A stretch of 64,000 nucleotides of DNA from Streptomyces sp. MA5143a (GTDB taxonomy: Bacteria; Actinomycetota; Actinomycetes; Streptomycetales; Streptomycetaceae). The notes beneath the pieces are model-generated. The model had not been told where the DNA came from and ran no database searches. It saw only the letters and a program-made list of their open reading frames with translations. The stretch lies in assembly GCF_900290235.1 (NCBI RefSeq), contig NZ_OLMK01000009.1, positions 248,001 through 312,000 of the forward strand. Direction: 5' to 3'. The position numbers and the translations under genes are program-made. Shown here piece by piece: positions 1 to 8,637 of the stretch; the first letter of the stretch is position 1, and each line of letters begins with the position of its first letter.

Positions 1-490
1 CGGGCGTGCCTTCCGGTGGCCACGGACACTCGGCCCGCAGGAGGATCAGGGCGTCGACGAAGCCGGGCACGGACAGACCGAGGTCCACCAGCACCCCGGT
101 GGCCCCGGGGGCCCACGGGGAGACGGCGAACGTGCCGGGCAGACGCGCACCGACGGGGACGGGACCGGAGTCGTGCCTGACATCGCACTGGCGGTGGCTG
201 CGGGCTCTGCCCCACGCCAGGGTGAATTCCAGCTCGGTGACCGGCACCGCGTCCGCCGGTTCCACCACCGGCCCCGGCCAGGCCGTGCCGTACACGACCT
301 CGTACAGCTGGACGGCGAGTCCACCGCCGACCTGCCGGACCTCCTCCCGTTCGGCCGGGGCGGCGGCGACCAGGGCCGCCGGTCCCCCGCCCCGGAACGA
401 GATCTGCCGCAGTACCCGCCCGTCGTCCCCCACCTCGAACCAGTGCTGGAGATCCTGCTCGGGGTCGGTGCGGCGGAACCGGCGCGTCAT
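1..490 (-). CDS. Hypothetical protein, C-terminus beyond the window
   Basis: An open minus-strand frame begins at ATG 490-488 (MTRRFRRTDPEQDLQHWFEV) and stays open to base 1, so the C-terminus lies outside the window. The roughly 163 visible residues are acidic and soluble, with no signal peptide or membrane segment, and I recognise no family. The frame shows the expected G/C-rich third positions. No purine-rich ribosome site precedes the ATG, but TAGGCT lies about ten bases upstream and could be a -10 box of a leaderless transcript. It is divergent from the FAD enzyme at 613 across about 120 bases. Confidence 0.7.
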   Translation of the reverse strand, partial: MTRRFRRTDPEQDLQHWFEVGDDGRVLRQISFRGGGPAALVAAAPAEREEVRQVGGGLAVQLYEVVYGTAWPGPVVEPADAVPVTELEFTLAWGRARSHRQCDVRHDSGPVPVGARLPGTFAVSPWAPGATGVLVDLGLSVPGFVDALILLRAECPWPPEGTP

Positions 491-612
491 ACGGCGCAGC
501 CTACCCATGCCGTGCCTGTCGGTGGTCGGGCATATCCTGAGCGCAGGTTCGCCGCCGGGCGGAAACCCGTTCGCGGCGCTCGATGACCATCGGCTGACGA
601 AGGGGTCCGAAC

Positions 613-2043
613 GTGCCGGCGATGCTCGACGCGGTGGTGGTGGGGGCGGGGCCGAACGGCCTGACGGCTGCCGTGGAGCTGGCCCGCCGCGGCTTCTCCG
701 TGGCGGTGTTCGAAGCGAAGGACACGGTCGGCGGCGGTGCCCGCACCGCCGAGCTGACCCTCCCCGGCTTCCGGCACGACCCCTGCTCGGCGGCCCACCC
801 CCTGGGCGTCAACTCGCCCGCGTTCAACGGAATGCCGCTCGCCCGCTACGGCCTGGAGTGGCTGCACGCCGAGCTGCCCATGGCGCACCCGTTCCTGGAC
901 GGCTCGGCGGCGGTGCTGTCCCGCTCGGTGGGGGAGACGGCCGCCTCGTTCGGGCCGCGGGACGCGGGCGCGTACCGTCGGCTGATCGAGCCGTTCCTGC
1001 CCAAGTGGGACACCCTGGTGCGGGACTTCATGTCGCTGCCGCTGTCTGCGCTGCCCCGCGACCCGGTCACCCTCGCCCGCTTCGGCCTCGCCGGACTGCC
1101 TCCCTCCACCTGGCTGATGCGCCGCTTCAAGGACGAGAAGGCCAAGGCGCTGTTCTCCGGGCTGGTCGCGCATGTCATCGCCCCGCTCGGCGGCCTCGCC
1201 ACCGGCGCCGTGGGCCTGGTCTTCGCGCTGGCCGCGCACGCCGCCGGCTGGCCCGTGGCCCGCGGCGGCTCCCAGGCCGTCTCGGACGCGCTCACCGCCT
1301 ACCTCGAGGACCTCGGGGGCACCGTCCACACCGACTACGAGGTCAAGCGGCTCGACGATCTGCCGCCCGCGCGCGCCTATGTCTTCGACACCTCGCCCAG
1401 CGCCCTGGCCCGGATCGCCGGCTTCGGAGGCTTCTACGACTCGTACCGGTACGGCGCGAGCGTCTTCAAGGTCGACTACGCGCTGGACGGCCCGGTGCCC
1501 TGGACCGCCGAGGAGGCGCGTGCCGCGGGCACGGTCCAGGTCGGGGCGAGCAAGGCGGAGATCAGCACCGCCCTGGACGCCGCCTCCCGGCACGGCCACG
1601 CCCCCGACCGGCCGTTCCTGATCACCGTGCAGCCCAGTCTCGTCGACCCCACCCGCGCCCCCGAGGGCAAGCACGTCTTCTGGGCGTACGGTCATGTGCC
1701 GAACGGCTGGACCGGAGACTTGACCGACGCCGTGGAGCGCCAACTGGAGCGCTTCGCACCGGGGTTCCGCGACCTGGTCCTCGCCCGCGCCACCGCCGGC
1801 CCGCCCGAACTCGCCGCGCACAACGCCAACTACGTCGGCGGTGACATCGCCTGCGGCGCCGCCTCCGGCCTGCAACTGCTGCTCCGCCCCAAGCTCACGT
1901 TGCGGCCGTACCGCACCCCGCATCCGGCTGTGTTCATCTGCTCGTCGGCCACCCCGCCGGGCCCCGGAGTGCACGGAATGTCGGGGCACAACGCGGCCAA
2001 GGCGGTGTGGCGGAGACTGCGTCAGGACTCTGACGGCCAATAG
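613..2043 (+). CDS. NAD(P)/FAD-dependent oxidoreductase, phytoene-desaturase-like
   Basis: This 476-residue protein opens with a dinucleotide-binding motif VVVGAGPNG at residues 8-16 and an acidic residue near 34 that would hold the FAD ribose. That layout is typical of the CrtI/amine-oxidase superfamily. The C-terminus ([18 protein letters not shown]) carries the second FAD-contacting segment. The start is GTG 613, preceded by AAGGGG at 601-606; an internal ATG at 622 is possible. The substrate cannot be read from sequence; carotenoid or other polyene oxidation is the family norm, but no phytoene synthase is nearby. It lies just upstream of the ebo genes with a 103-base gap, so membership of that operon is uncertain. 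Confidence 0.85.
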   Translation: MPAMLDAVVVGAGPNGLTAAVELARRGFSVAVFEAKDTVGGGARTAELTLPGFRHDPCSAAHPLGVNSPAFNGMPLARYGLEWLHAELPMAHPFLDGSAAVLSRSVGETAASFGPRDAGAYRRLIEPFLPKWDTLVRDFMSLPLSALPRDPVTLARFGLAGLPPSTWLMRRFKDEKAKALFSGLVAHVIAPLGGLATGAVGLVFALAAHAAGWPVARGGSQAVSDALTAYLEDLGGTVHTDYEVKRLDDLPPARAYVFDTSPSALARIAGFGGFYDSYRYGASVFKVDYALDGPVPWTAEEARAAGTVQVGASKAEISTALDAASRHGHAPDRPFLITVQPSLVDPTRAPEGKHVFWAYGHVPNGWTGDLTDAVERQLERFAPGFRDLVLARATAGPPELAAHNANYVGGDIACGAASGLQLLLRPKLTLRPYRTPHPAVFICSSATPPGPGVHGMSGHNAAKAVWRRLRQDSDGQ

Positions 2044-2084
2044 CACGCAGATGCGTGCATCGGTAGGCGTTATCAAGTCGCGAA

Positions 2085-2101
2085 GTGAAAAAGGTCTTCA
2101 C
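2085..2101. promoter_or_regulatory. Small inverted repeat upstream of eboC
   Basis: GTGAA and TTCAC, separated by seven bases, lie about 45 bases before the EboC start in the only substantial gap ahead of the ebo genes. This is a candidate operator; the arms are short and could occur by chance. Confidence 0.25.
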
Positions 2102-2146
2102 GCGTTCTTCGCATGAATGTCCAACTGGTAGGGGTAAGTTGCCGCC

Positions 2147-3181
2147 ATGAAAGATCGGAGATGGGATGTCCGCTCCGGCTCGCGGCCTGTCGTGCGCCTC
2201 GCGGATCTAGCTCAACTCGTACGTGCGCCGGCCGCGTTGAGCGTGCCGGGTGACATCCTCGCGGGGGCCGCGGCCGCAGGGCGCCCGCTCGGCGGACCGA
2301 CCCTGGGAGTCATGGGATCGTCGGTCTGCCTCTACTGGGCCGGCATGGCTCTCAACGACTACGCCGACGCCACGATCGACGCCGTCGAACGCCCTGAGCG
2401 GCCCGTTCCCTCGGGCCGTGTCCCCCGCAGTACCGCCCTCGCCGCCGCCGGCGCGCTCACCGCCGCGGGACTGGGGCTCGCCGCCGCCTCGGGCGGCCGC
2501 CGCGGCCTGCTGGCGGCGCTGCCGCTGACCGGCGTGATCTGGGCCTATGACCTGAAGCTCAAGTCCACCCCCGCGGGAGCGGCCGCCATGGCCTCGGCCC
2601 GGACCCTGGACGTCCTCGCCGGCGCGCTGGCCGCCGCCGGCCCGGGCGGAACCGGCAGGGCACTGCTGCGCGGCGCCGCCCCGGCCGCGCTCGTCGGCGC
2701 CCACACCTACACGCTGTCCGCCCTCAGCCGCCATGAGATCTCCGGCGCCCCCGCCCGCGTGCCGGCCGCGACCCTCGCCGCCGCCACGACCACCGCCCTC
2801 GCGACGGCGCTGCCCGCCGTCCGCACGGCGATCGCCTCCGCACGGGCCGGCGCGGCGGCACCGTCACCGGGGCGCACGGCCGCGTCCGCGACCCGGCGGT
2901 ACCTCGGCAGCCATCCCACCGCTCGGTCGGCCGTCACCCGGGCAGCCGTCGCCGGCGCCGGAGCCCTCGCCTACCTCGGCACCTACGGCACGGCCCAGAT
3001 CCGCGCCGTACGGGAGCCGTCGGGCGAGAACGTACGGCGGGCGGTCGGGGCCGGGATCCTCGGGTTCCTGCCTCTCCAGACGGCGCTGACCGCGCGCAGC
3101 GGCGCCACGGTCGCGGCGGCCGCCCTCGGTGTCGCCCACCCCCTGGCCCGGCGGCTCGCCCGGCGTGTGTCCCCCACCTGA
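2147..3181 (+). CDS. eboC: UbiA-like membrane prenyltransferase homologue EboC
   Basis: The 344-residue protein has the UbiA signature NDYADATID at residues 70-78, a prenyl-diphosphate/Mg binding motif, followed by ERPERPVPSGRV. It has several Ala/Leu/Gly-rich membrane helices and a second DLKLKSTP loop near residue 130. UbiA enzymes attach isoprenoid chains to acceptors at the membrane. EboC is the UbiA member of the conserved ebo cluster, whose other members follow here. The start ATG 2147 has AGGGG 13-17 bases upstream. The middle region (about residues 200-250) is very Ala/Thr-rich, with weaker similarity to UbiA enzymes. The native substrate is unknown. Confidence 0.85.
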   Translation: MKDRRWDVRSGSRPVVRLADLAQLVRAPAALSVPGDILAGAAAAGRPLGGPTLGVMGSSVCLYWAGMALNDYADATIDAVERPERPVPSGRVPRSTALAAAGALTAAGLGLAAASGGRRGLLAALPLTGVIWAYDLKLKSTPAGAAAMASARTLDVLAGALAAAGPGGTGRALLRGAAPAALVGAHTYTLSALSRHEISGAPARVPAATLAAATTTALATALPAVRTAIASARAGAAAPSPGRTAASATRRYLGSHPTARSAVTRAAVAGAGALAYLGTYGTAQIRAVREPSGENVRRAVGAGILGFLPLQTALTARSGATVAAAALGVAHPLARRLARRVSPT

Positions 3182-3226
3182 ACCACCCCCTCGACCAGTA
3201 CAGACCTCCGCAGGAGGAACGCCGGC

Positions 3227-4075
3227 ATGACCGTGTCCCCCACCCCCCTCCGATTCGGTTACGGCACCAACGGCTTCACCAACCACCGCTTGGGCGACGT
3301 CCTCACCGTCCTCGCCGACCTCGGCTACGACGGGGTCGCCCTCACCCTCGACCACGGGCACCTCGACCCGTACGCCCCCGACCTGCCCCGACGTGTCGCC
3401 GAGATCGCCCGGGACCTCGACCGGCACGACCTCGACGTGACCCTGGAGACCGGGGCGCCCTACCTCCTCGACCCCTGGGGCAAGCACCAGCCGACCCTGA
3501 TGTCCGACGCGGCCGAACACCGGATCGACCTGCTGCGGCGCGCCGTGCGCATAGCCGCCGACCTGGGCTCGCCCACCGTCCATCTGTGCAGCGGGCCCGC
3601 ACCGCACGACGGACTCCAGGCGGGGGACGCCTGGAAGCGGCTCACGGCGGGCGTGGAGACCGTCCTGGAGACCGCCGAGGAGTACGGCGTCTCCCTGGCG
3701 TTCGAACCGGAGCCGTACATGTTCGTCGACACCGTCGAGCGATGCCTCGAACTGGCCGAACTCGTCGGCGGGCACGAACTGTTCGGGATCACCCTCGATG
3801 TGGGGCACGCCCACTGCGTGGAGGAGCGGACCGTCCTGGAGTGCGTGCGGACCGCCGCGCCGCGCCTGCTCAACGTGCAGATCGAGGACATGCGGCGCGG
3901 AGTCCACCAGCACCTCGAATTCGGCGCGGGTGAGATCGACTTCCCGCCCGTACTCGCCGCCCTGCGGGACCTCGGCCACCGCGGACTGGTCTCCGTGGAG
4001 ATCCAGGGCGGCTCCCTCGACGCCCCCGACGTGGCCCGCCGCTCCATCGAGTTCCTGCGCGCGGCGGCGGCCTGA
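3227..4075 (+). CDS. Sugar phosphate isomerase/epimerase-like TIM-barrel protein of the ebo cluster
   Basis: At 282 residues this fits the xylose-isomerase-like/AP-endonuclease-2 TIM-barrel superfamily. It shows the metal-site segments FEPEPYMFVD, TLDVGHAHC and VSVEIQGG, which supply the acidic and histidine ligands in this fold. It begins at ATG 3227 with AGGAGG 3212-3217 just upstream, 45 bases after eboC, so co-transcription is likely. Members isomerise or epimerise sugars or cyclitols, but the substrate here is not known. In cyanobacterial ebo operons a dehydroquinate-synthase-like EboD occupies a comparable catalytic slot. No such gene is visible in this window, and this protein may serve instead. 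Confidence 0.8.
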   Translation: MTVSPTPLRFGYGTNGFTNHRLGDVLTVLADLGYDGVALTLDHGHLDPYAPDLPRRVAEIARDLDRHDLDVTLETGAPYLLDPWGKHQPTLMSDAAEHRIDLLRRAVRIAADLGSPTVHLCSGPAPHDGLQAGDAWKRLTAGVETVLETAEEYGVSLAFEPEPYMFVDTVERCLELAELVGGHELFGITLDVGHAHCVEERTVLECVRTAAPRLLNVQIEDMRRGVHQHLEFGAGEIDFPPVLAALRDLGHRGLVSVEIQGGSLDAPDVARRSIEFLRAAAA

Positions 4076-4076
4076 C

Positions 4077-4192
4077 CCCCTCCGGCACCTCCTTCCGCCT
4101 CCTGCGTCTTCCCTCGCTCTCCCTCCTTCCCTCCTCTTCCTCTCCCCTCCCTCCTCTTCCTCCCTCCCTCTTGTGTTTCCCTCCCTCCACCT
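4077..4192 (+). repeat. Near-homopyrimidine tract before eboA
   Basis: About 115 bases between the isomerase stop and eboA are almost entirely C and T, in short units of CCTCCCT/CTTCC type with only scattered purines. The complementary strand is a long purine tract. Such mirror-like runs can form triplex (H-DNA) or, as RNA, an unstructured C/U-rich leader. No promoter or terminator is evident within it. Confidence 0.85.
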
Positions 4193-4212
4193 TCACCGGA
4201 GGCTGTTCCGCC

Positions 4213-4965
4213 ATGGCGTACCTCGGCATGCCCGCATCTCCGCCCCCCGATCCAAGAACCGCCCTCTCCCGCCATCCACTCGAACCGGCCGCCCGCACCT
4301 GGCTCGCCGACGCGGAGGCGCAAATCGCCGCGCGGCCCGCCGCCGTGCGGGCCCTGTTCCCCGCCGCCCGCAGACACTGCGGACGCGCCCGGCTGGACGC
4401 CCACTGGACCGCCGACGAGGCCGCCCGTGCCGTCCTGCTCACCGCCCTGCCCCTCACCGGCGCCCCTCTCGCCACCGAACTGGCGGGCCTCTTCCGCCAC
4501 GGCGACCCGGCCGAACAACGGGCCGTCCTACGGGCCCTGCCCCTCCTCGACACCTCCACCGAGGTCGCCGGCGAGGCCCTCGCCGACCTCGCCCTCCCCC
4601 TCGTCCGCGAGGCGCTGCGCGGCAACGACAGCCACGTCATCGAGGCCGCCCTCGGACCGTACGGCGCGGCCCGGCTGCCCGACGCCGAGTACCGGCAGGC
4701 CGTGCTCAAGTGCGTCTTCCAGGAGATCCCACTCGATCGGATCGCCGGGCTCGACTTCCGCGCGGACGCCGAACTCGCCCGTATGCTGGCCGACTTCGTC
4801 CGTGAGCGAGTCGCCGCAGGCCGGGACGTCCCGCACGACATCTGGCCCCTCGTCCGGGCCCACCCCGCCCGCGCCGCCCTCGTCGAGGGGCTCACCGCCG
4901 AGACAGGGGCCGCCGTGCCCGAACGCCGCGAGGCCGCCGCACGCGCGCTGAAGGAACTCCGGTAG
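4213..4965 (+). CDS. eboA: EboA-domain protein
   Basis: This 250-residue soluble, helical protein carries the EboA hallmarks: a central stretch RHGDPAEQRAVLRALPLLD, then EAALGPYGAARLPDAEYRQA and LKCVFQEIPLDRIAGLD. The reading frame extends up to TTG 4171, but ATG 4213 is preferred because GGAGG (4198-4202) lies ten bases before it and the upstream codons fall in the pyrimidine tract. EboA has no known enzymatic activity. In cyanobacteria the ebo set is needed to move a scytonemin precursor to the periplasm, suggesting a role in trafficking a metabolite. It sits between the TIM-barrel gene and eboB, all on the same strand. Confidence 0.85.
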   Translation: MAYLGMPASPPPDPRTALSRHPLEPAARTWLADAEAQIAARPAAVRALFPAARRHCGRARLDAHWTADEAARAVLLTALPLTGAPLATELAGLFRHGDPAEQRAVLRALPLLDTSTEVAGEALADLALPLVREALRGNDSHVIEAALGPYGAARLPDAEYRQAVLKCVFQEIPLDRIAGLDFRADAELARMLADFVRERVAAGRDVPHDIWPLVRAHPARAALVEGLTAETGAAVPERREAAARALKELR

Positions 4966-5019
4966 TCCCGCGGTACCCGCCGAACTCGCCCCGCCCCCCG
5001 AAGAACGGAAGAGCAGAAC

Positions 5020-5874
5020 GTGCGTATCTTCGACCCCCACATCCACATGACCTCCCGCACCACCGACGACTACGAGGCGATGCACGCGGCCGGGGTCCGC
5101 GCGGTCGTCGAGCCGGCCTTCTGGCTCGGCCAGCCCCGCACCTCCCCCGAGAGCTTCTACGACTACTTCGACGCGCTGCTGGGCTGGGAGCCGTACCGGG
5201 CCGCCCAGTTCGGCATCCAGCACTTCTGCACCATCGCGCTCAATCCGAAGGAGGCCAACGATCCGCGCTGCCGGCCCGTCCTGGACGAACTGCCCCGCTA
5301 CCTCGCCAAGGACCGGGTGGTCGCGGTCGGTGAGATCGGCTACGACTCCATGACACCGCAGGAGGACGAGGCGCTCGCCCTCCAGCTGCAACTCGCCCTG
5401 GAGCACGGCCTGCCCGCGCTCGTGCACACCCCGCACCGCGACAAGGCCACCGGCACCCGCCGCACCCTGGACGTCATACGGGAGTCGGGCATCGCCCCCG
5501 AACTCGTCGTGCTAGACCACCTCAACGAGCTGACCGTCGGCATGGTCCTCGACAGCGGCTGCTGGGCCGGATTCTCGATCTACCCGAGGACCAAGATGAG
5601 CGAGGACCGCATGGTCGCCATCCTCAAGGAGCACGGCACCGATCGCGTCCTCATCAACTCGGCCGCCGACTGGGGGCGTTCGGACCCGCTCAAGACCCGC
5701 AGGACCGCCGACGCGATGCTCGCCGCCGGCTTCGACGACGACACGGTGGACCAGGTCCTCTGGCGCAACGCCGTCGGCTTCTACGGACAGAGCGGCCGAC
5801 TCGACCTCGACGAGCCCAAGCCCGACGAGGAGTCGAGCTTCCAGGGCAACTCCATCCGCCGCGGCGGAGAGTGA
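5020..5874 (+). CDS. eboB: TatD-family metal-dependent hydrolase EboB
   Basis: The 284-residue protein starts FDPHIHM, the first metal-binding motif of TatD/amidohydrolase TIM barrels. It continues with VAVGEIGYDS (metal-ligand Glu), ALVHTPHRDKA, VVLDHLNE and INSAADWG. All expected His/Asp/Glu ligands appear intact. It starts at GTG 5020, after AAGAACGGAAGAG. TatD relatives include nucleases and esterases; in the ebo context the substrate is unknown and is probably a small metabolite rather than DNA. The next gene, eboE, starts ten bases after the stop. The start is 54 bases after the eboA stop. Confidence 0.85.
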   Translation: MRIFDPHIHMTSRTTDDYEAMHAAGVRAVVEPAFWLGQPRTSPESFYDYFDALLGWEPYRAAQFGIQHFCTIALNPKEANDPRCRPVLDELPRYLAKDRVVAVGEIGYDSMTPQEDEALALQLQLALEHGLPALVHTPHRDKATGTRRTLDVIRESGIAPELVVLDHLNELTVGMVLDSGCWAGFSIYPRTKMSEDRMVAILKEHGTDRVLINSAADWGRSDPLKTRRTADAMLAAGFDDDTVDQVLWRNAVGFYGQSGRLDLDEPKPDEESSFQGNSIRRGGE

Positions 5875-5884
5875 GCGCCCGGCC

Positions 5885-7048
5885 ATGAGACTCCGGCACC
5901 CCGACGGCAGCCCCGTCCATCTCGGCTACTGCAGCAACGTCCACCAGGCGGAGGACCTCGACGGAGTCATCGGCCAGCTCGCCGCGTACGCCGAACCCGT
6001 GCGGGAACGCCTCGGCGTCGACCGGCTGGGCATCGGCCTCTGGCTCGCCCGTGACGTGGTGACCAGGCTCGTCGACGACGAGGACGAGGTGAGACGCCTC
6101 AAGAGCGAACTCGCCGCCCGCGGCCTGGAGACCGTCACCCTCAACGCCTTCCCCTACGCCGGGTTCCACCGCGAGGTGGTCAAGAAGGACGTCTACCTGC
6201 CCGACTGGGCCGACGAGGCCCGGCTGCGCCACACCCTCGACTGCGCCCGTGTGCTCGCCGCGCTCCTCCCCGACGACGTCGCCCGGGGGAGCGTCTCCAC
6301 CCTGCCGCTGGCCTGGCGCACCCCCTGGCCCCCGGACCGGGCCGAGACCGCCCGCCGCGCCCTGGACCGGCTCGCCGCCGGACTCGCCGCGATCGAGTCC
6401 GACACCGGGCGCCGCGTCCGCGTCGGCTTCGAACCGGAGCCCGGCTGCGTCGTGGAGACCACCGCCCAGGCCGTACGGGAGCTGCGCGGACTCGACCCGG
6501 AGCGGCTCGGCGTCTGCCTCGACGCCTGCCATCTCGCCGTGCAGTTCGAGGACCCCGGGGCCGCCCTCGCCCGCCTCGCGGACGCCGGGCTCGCGGTCGT
6601 CAAGCTCCAGGCGTCCTGCGCCGTCGAGGCCACCGATCCCACCGATCCCGCCGCCCGCGCGGCCCTGCGGCGCCTCGCGGAGCCGCGGTTCCTGCACCAG
6701 ACCCGTACGGCGTCCGCGCCCGAGGCCCCCGTCCACGCCGTCGACGACCTGCCGGACGCCCTCGACGGCGGCCTGCCCACCGGTACCGGGCCCTGGCGCG
6801 TCCACTTCCACGCCCCGCTGCACGCCGACCCCGAGCCACCGCTGCGCACCACCGCCGACCAGCTGACCGCCGTCCTCGCGGGGCTGCTCGGCGGCACCTC
6901 CGTCCACTGCGACCACATCGAGGTCGAGACCTACACCTGGTCCGTCCTCCCCGAGCCGCCCGCCGACCTGGCCGGGGGCATCGCCGCCGAACTCGCCTGG
7001 GCCCGCGACCGGATGACCGGCCTCGGCCTCAAGGAGGACCACCAGTGA
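5885..7048 (+). CDS. eboE: Metabolite traffic protein EboE
   Basis: The 387-residue protein begins with the EboE signature LGYCSNVHQAE and contains FEPEPGCVVE and CLDACHLAVQFED, which resemble the metal-binding strands of xylose-isomerase-like TIM barrels. Later HFHAPLH and HCDHIEVETYTW add histidines consistent with a metal site. Length and motif order fit EboE throughout. It starts at ATG 5885 and ends within a GTGA overlap with eboF, which implies translational coupling. The biochemical reaction of EboE is not established. Its conserved company (EboA, B, C, F) supports a shared pathway for making or exporting an isoprenoid- or sugar-linked compound. Confidence 0.85.
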   Translation: MRLRHPDGSPVHLGYCSNVHQAEDLDGVIGQLAAYAEPVRERLGVDRLGIGLWLARDVVTRLVDDEDEVRRLKSELAARGLETVTLNAFPYAGFHREVVKKDVYLPDWADEARLRHTLDCARVLAALLPDDVARGSVSTLPLAWRTPWPPDRAETARRALDRLAAGLAAIESDTGRRVRVGFEPEPGCVVETTAQAVRELRGLDPERLGVCLDACHLAVQFEDPGAALARLADAGLAVVKLQASCAVEATDPTDPAARAALRRLAEPRFLHQTRTASAPEAPVHAVDDLPDALDGGLPTGTGPWRVHFHAPLHADPEPPLRTTADQLTAVLAGLLGGTSVHCDHIEVETYTWSVLPEPPADLAGGIAAELAWARDRMTGLGLKEDHQ

Positions 7049-8622
7049 GCACCCCACCCCCGAACACCCCACCCCCGAGCACCCCACCCACGAGTACACC
7101 GTCCGTGAGTTCCACGTCAGCGGGCACGCCGGCCGTGAGCACCCCGTCAGCGGGCACGCGGCCGGTGGATGCCGCGCCCGCACACCGGCTCGTCGTCCTC
7201 GACATCGTCGGCCTCACCCCGAAGCTGCTGAGGCACATGCCCGCCGTCGCCGCCCTCGGCGAGCGCGGCTTCCGGGCCCGTCTCGACCCCGTCCTGCCCG
7301 CCGTGACCTGCACGGTCCAGTCCACCTTCCTCACCGGCGAACCCCCCGCCGGGCACGGCGCGGTGGGCAACGGCTGGTACTTCCGCGACCTCGGCGAGGT
7401 CCTGCTGTGGCGACAGCACAACGCGCTCGTCGGCGGCGAGAAGATCTGGGACACGGCCCGCAGGACCGCCCCCGACTACAAGGTCGCCAACATCTGCTGG
7501 TGGTACGCGATGGGCGCGGACGTCGACCTCACCGTCACCCCCCGCCCCGTCTACTACTCCGACGGCCGCAAGGAACCCGACTGCTACACCTGGCCGCCGT
7601 CCCTGCACGACGAACTCACCGACCGGCTCGGCCCGTTCCCGCTGTTCACCTACTGGGGCCCCAACGCCGGAATGCCCTCCACCCAGTGGATCCTCGGCGC
7701 CGCCCGCCAGGTCTTCGACGAACACCGGCCCGACCTCACCCTCGTCTACGTCCCCCAACTCGACTACGAGCCCCAGCGGTCCGGCCCCGACTCGCCCGGG
7801 ACCGCCGAGAGCGCCCGTCGGCTCGACGAGGCGCTGCGCCCGTTGATCGACCACTTCCTGCGCGAGGGCGCCACGGTCGTCGCGCTCAGCGAGTACGGCA
7901 TCACCCCCGCCTCCCGCCCCGTCGACATCAACCGCGCGCTGCGCCGCGCCGGACTCCTCGACGTGTACACCCAGGACGGCATGGAGTACCTCGACCCGTG
8001 GACGTCACGGGCCTTCGCGGTCGCCGACCACCAGATCGCCCACGTCTACGTCCGCGACCCGGCCGACACCGCCGACGTCGCGGGGCTCCTCGCCGAACTC
8101 GACGGCGTGGACGAGGTCCTGGACGCCGAGGGCAAGAAGGCCCACGGCCTGGACCACGAACGTGCCGGCGAACTCGTCGCGGTCGCCGACCCCGACGCCT
8201 GGTTCACGTACTACTACTGGCTCGACGACGCGCACGCCCCCGACTTCGCCCGTCAGGTCGAGATCCACCGCAAGCCCGGCTACGACCCCGCCGAGCTGCT
8301 GTACGACGACACCGTCCCGGCGGTGAAGCTCCGCGCGATCGGCCAGGTGGCCCGCAAGAAGCTCGGGTTGCGCTACCGCATCAGCACCGTCCCGCTGGAC
8401 CCCTCCGGCGTCAGCGGCAGCCACGGCCGGCTGCCCGCCGACCCGGACGACGGCCCCGTCCTGCTGTGCTCCACACCCGACGAGGCACGCGAGGCGTACG
8501 CCGCGACCGAGGTCAAACAACTGCTGCTGACCCTCGCGGGCCTGCCCGCGACCGACGAATCTCACACCGGCACCGACGCCCCCCACACCGACGGCCCCCA
8601 CACCGACACCGACGCGAACTAG
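7045..8622 (+). CDS. eboF: Alkaline-phosphatase/nucleotide-pyrophosphatase family protein EboF
   Basis: The 525-residue protein has the phosphodiesterase/nucleotide pyrophosphatase layout. A first metal Asp lies in VVLDIVGLTP, the nucleophile threonine in VTCTVQSTFLTG, and later metal ligands in VPQLDYEPQR, SEYGITP, VADHQIAHVYV and SGSHGRLPAD. It would hydrolyse phosphoesters or diesters and closes the ebo set. It starts at GTG 7045 inside the eboE stop codon. The first 40 residues are a Ser/Thr/Pro repeat tail absent from the catalytic fold; the start might instead be an in-frame GTG at 7105, 7135 or 7165. The C-terminus is a His/Asp/Thr-rich repeat tail (PHTDGPHTDTD) that could bind metal. 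Confidence 0.8.
   Translation: MSTPPPNTPPPSTPPTSTPSVSSTSAGTPAVSTPSAGTRPVDAAPAHRLVVLDIVGLTPKLLRHMPAVAALGERGFRARLDPVLPAVTCTVQSTFLTGEPPAGHGAVGNGWYFRDLGEVLLWRQHNALVGGEKIWDTARRTAPDYKVANICWWYAMGADVDLTVTPRPVYYSDGRKEPDCYTWPPSLHDELTDRLGPFPLFTYWGPNAGMPSTQWILGAARQVFDEHRPDLTLVYVPQLDYEPQRSGPDSPGTAESARRLDEALRPLIDHFLREGATVVALSEYGITPASRPVDINRALRRAGLLDVYTQDGMEYLDPWTSRAFAVADHQIAHVYVRDPADTADVAGLLAELDGVDEVLDAEGKKAHGLDHERAGELVAVADPDAWFTYYYWLDDAHAPDFARQVEIHRKPGYDPAELLYDDTVPAVKLRAIGQVARKKLGLRYRISTVPLDPSGVSGSHGRLPADPDDGPVLLCSTPDEAREAYAATEVKQLLLTLAGLPATDESHTGTDAPHTDGPHTDTDAN
7048..7167 (+). repeat. Eight degenerate 15-bp tandem units at the 5' end of eboF
   Basis: Starting one base after the GTG start, the sequence is readable as eight 15-base units. 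The first two are AGCACCCCACCCCCG and AACACCCCACCCCCG; later units alternate GTCAGCG- and GGCACG-type versions. They encode five-residue Ser/Thr/Pro units. GTGAGC recurs at the start (7045) and at 7135, and GTGAGT at 7105, so the start-codon context itself has been duplicated. Confidence 0.8.
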
Positions 8623-8637
8623 GAACGGCACACCGCG

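Noticed and set aside
4171..4212. TTG 4171 as the start of eboA
   Set aside because: It lies in the pyrimidine tract with no ribosome site; ATG 4213 has GGAGG ten bases upstream.
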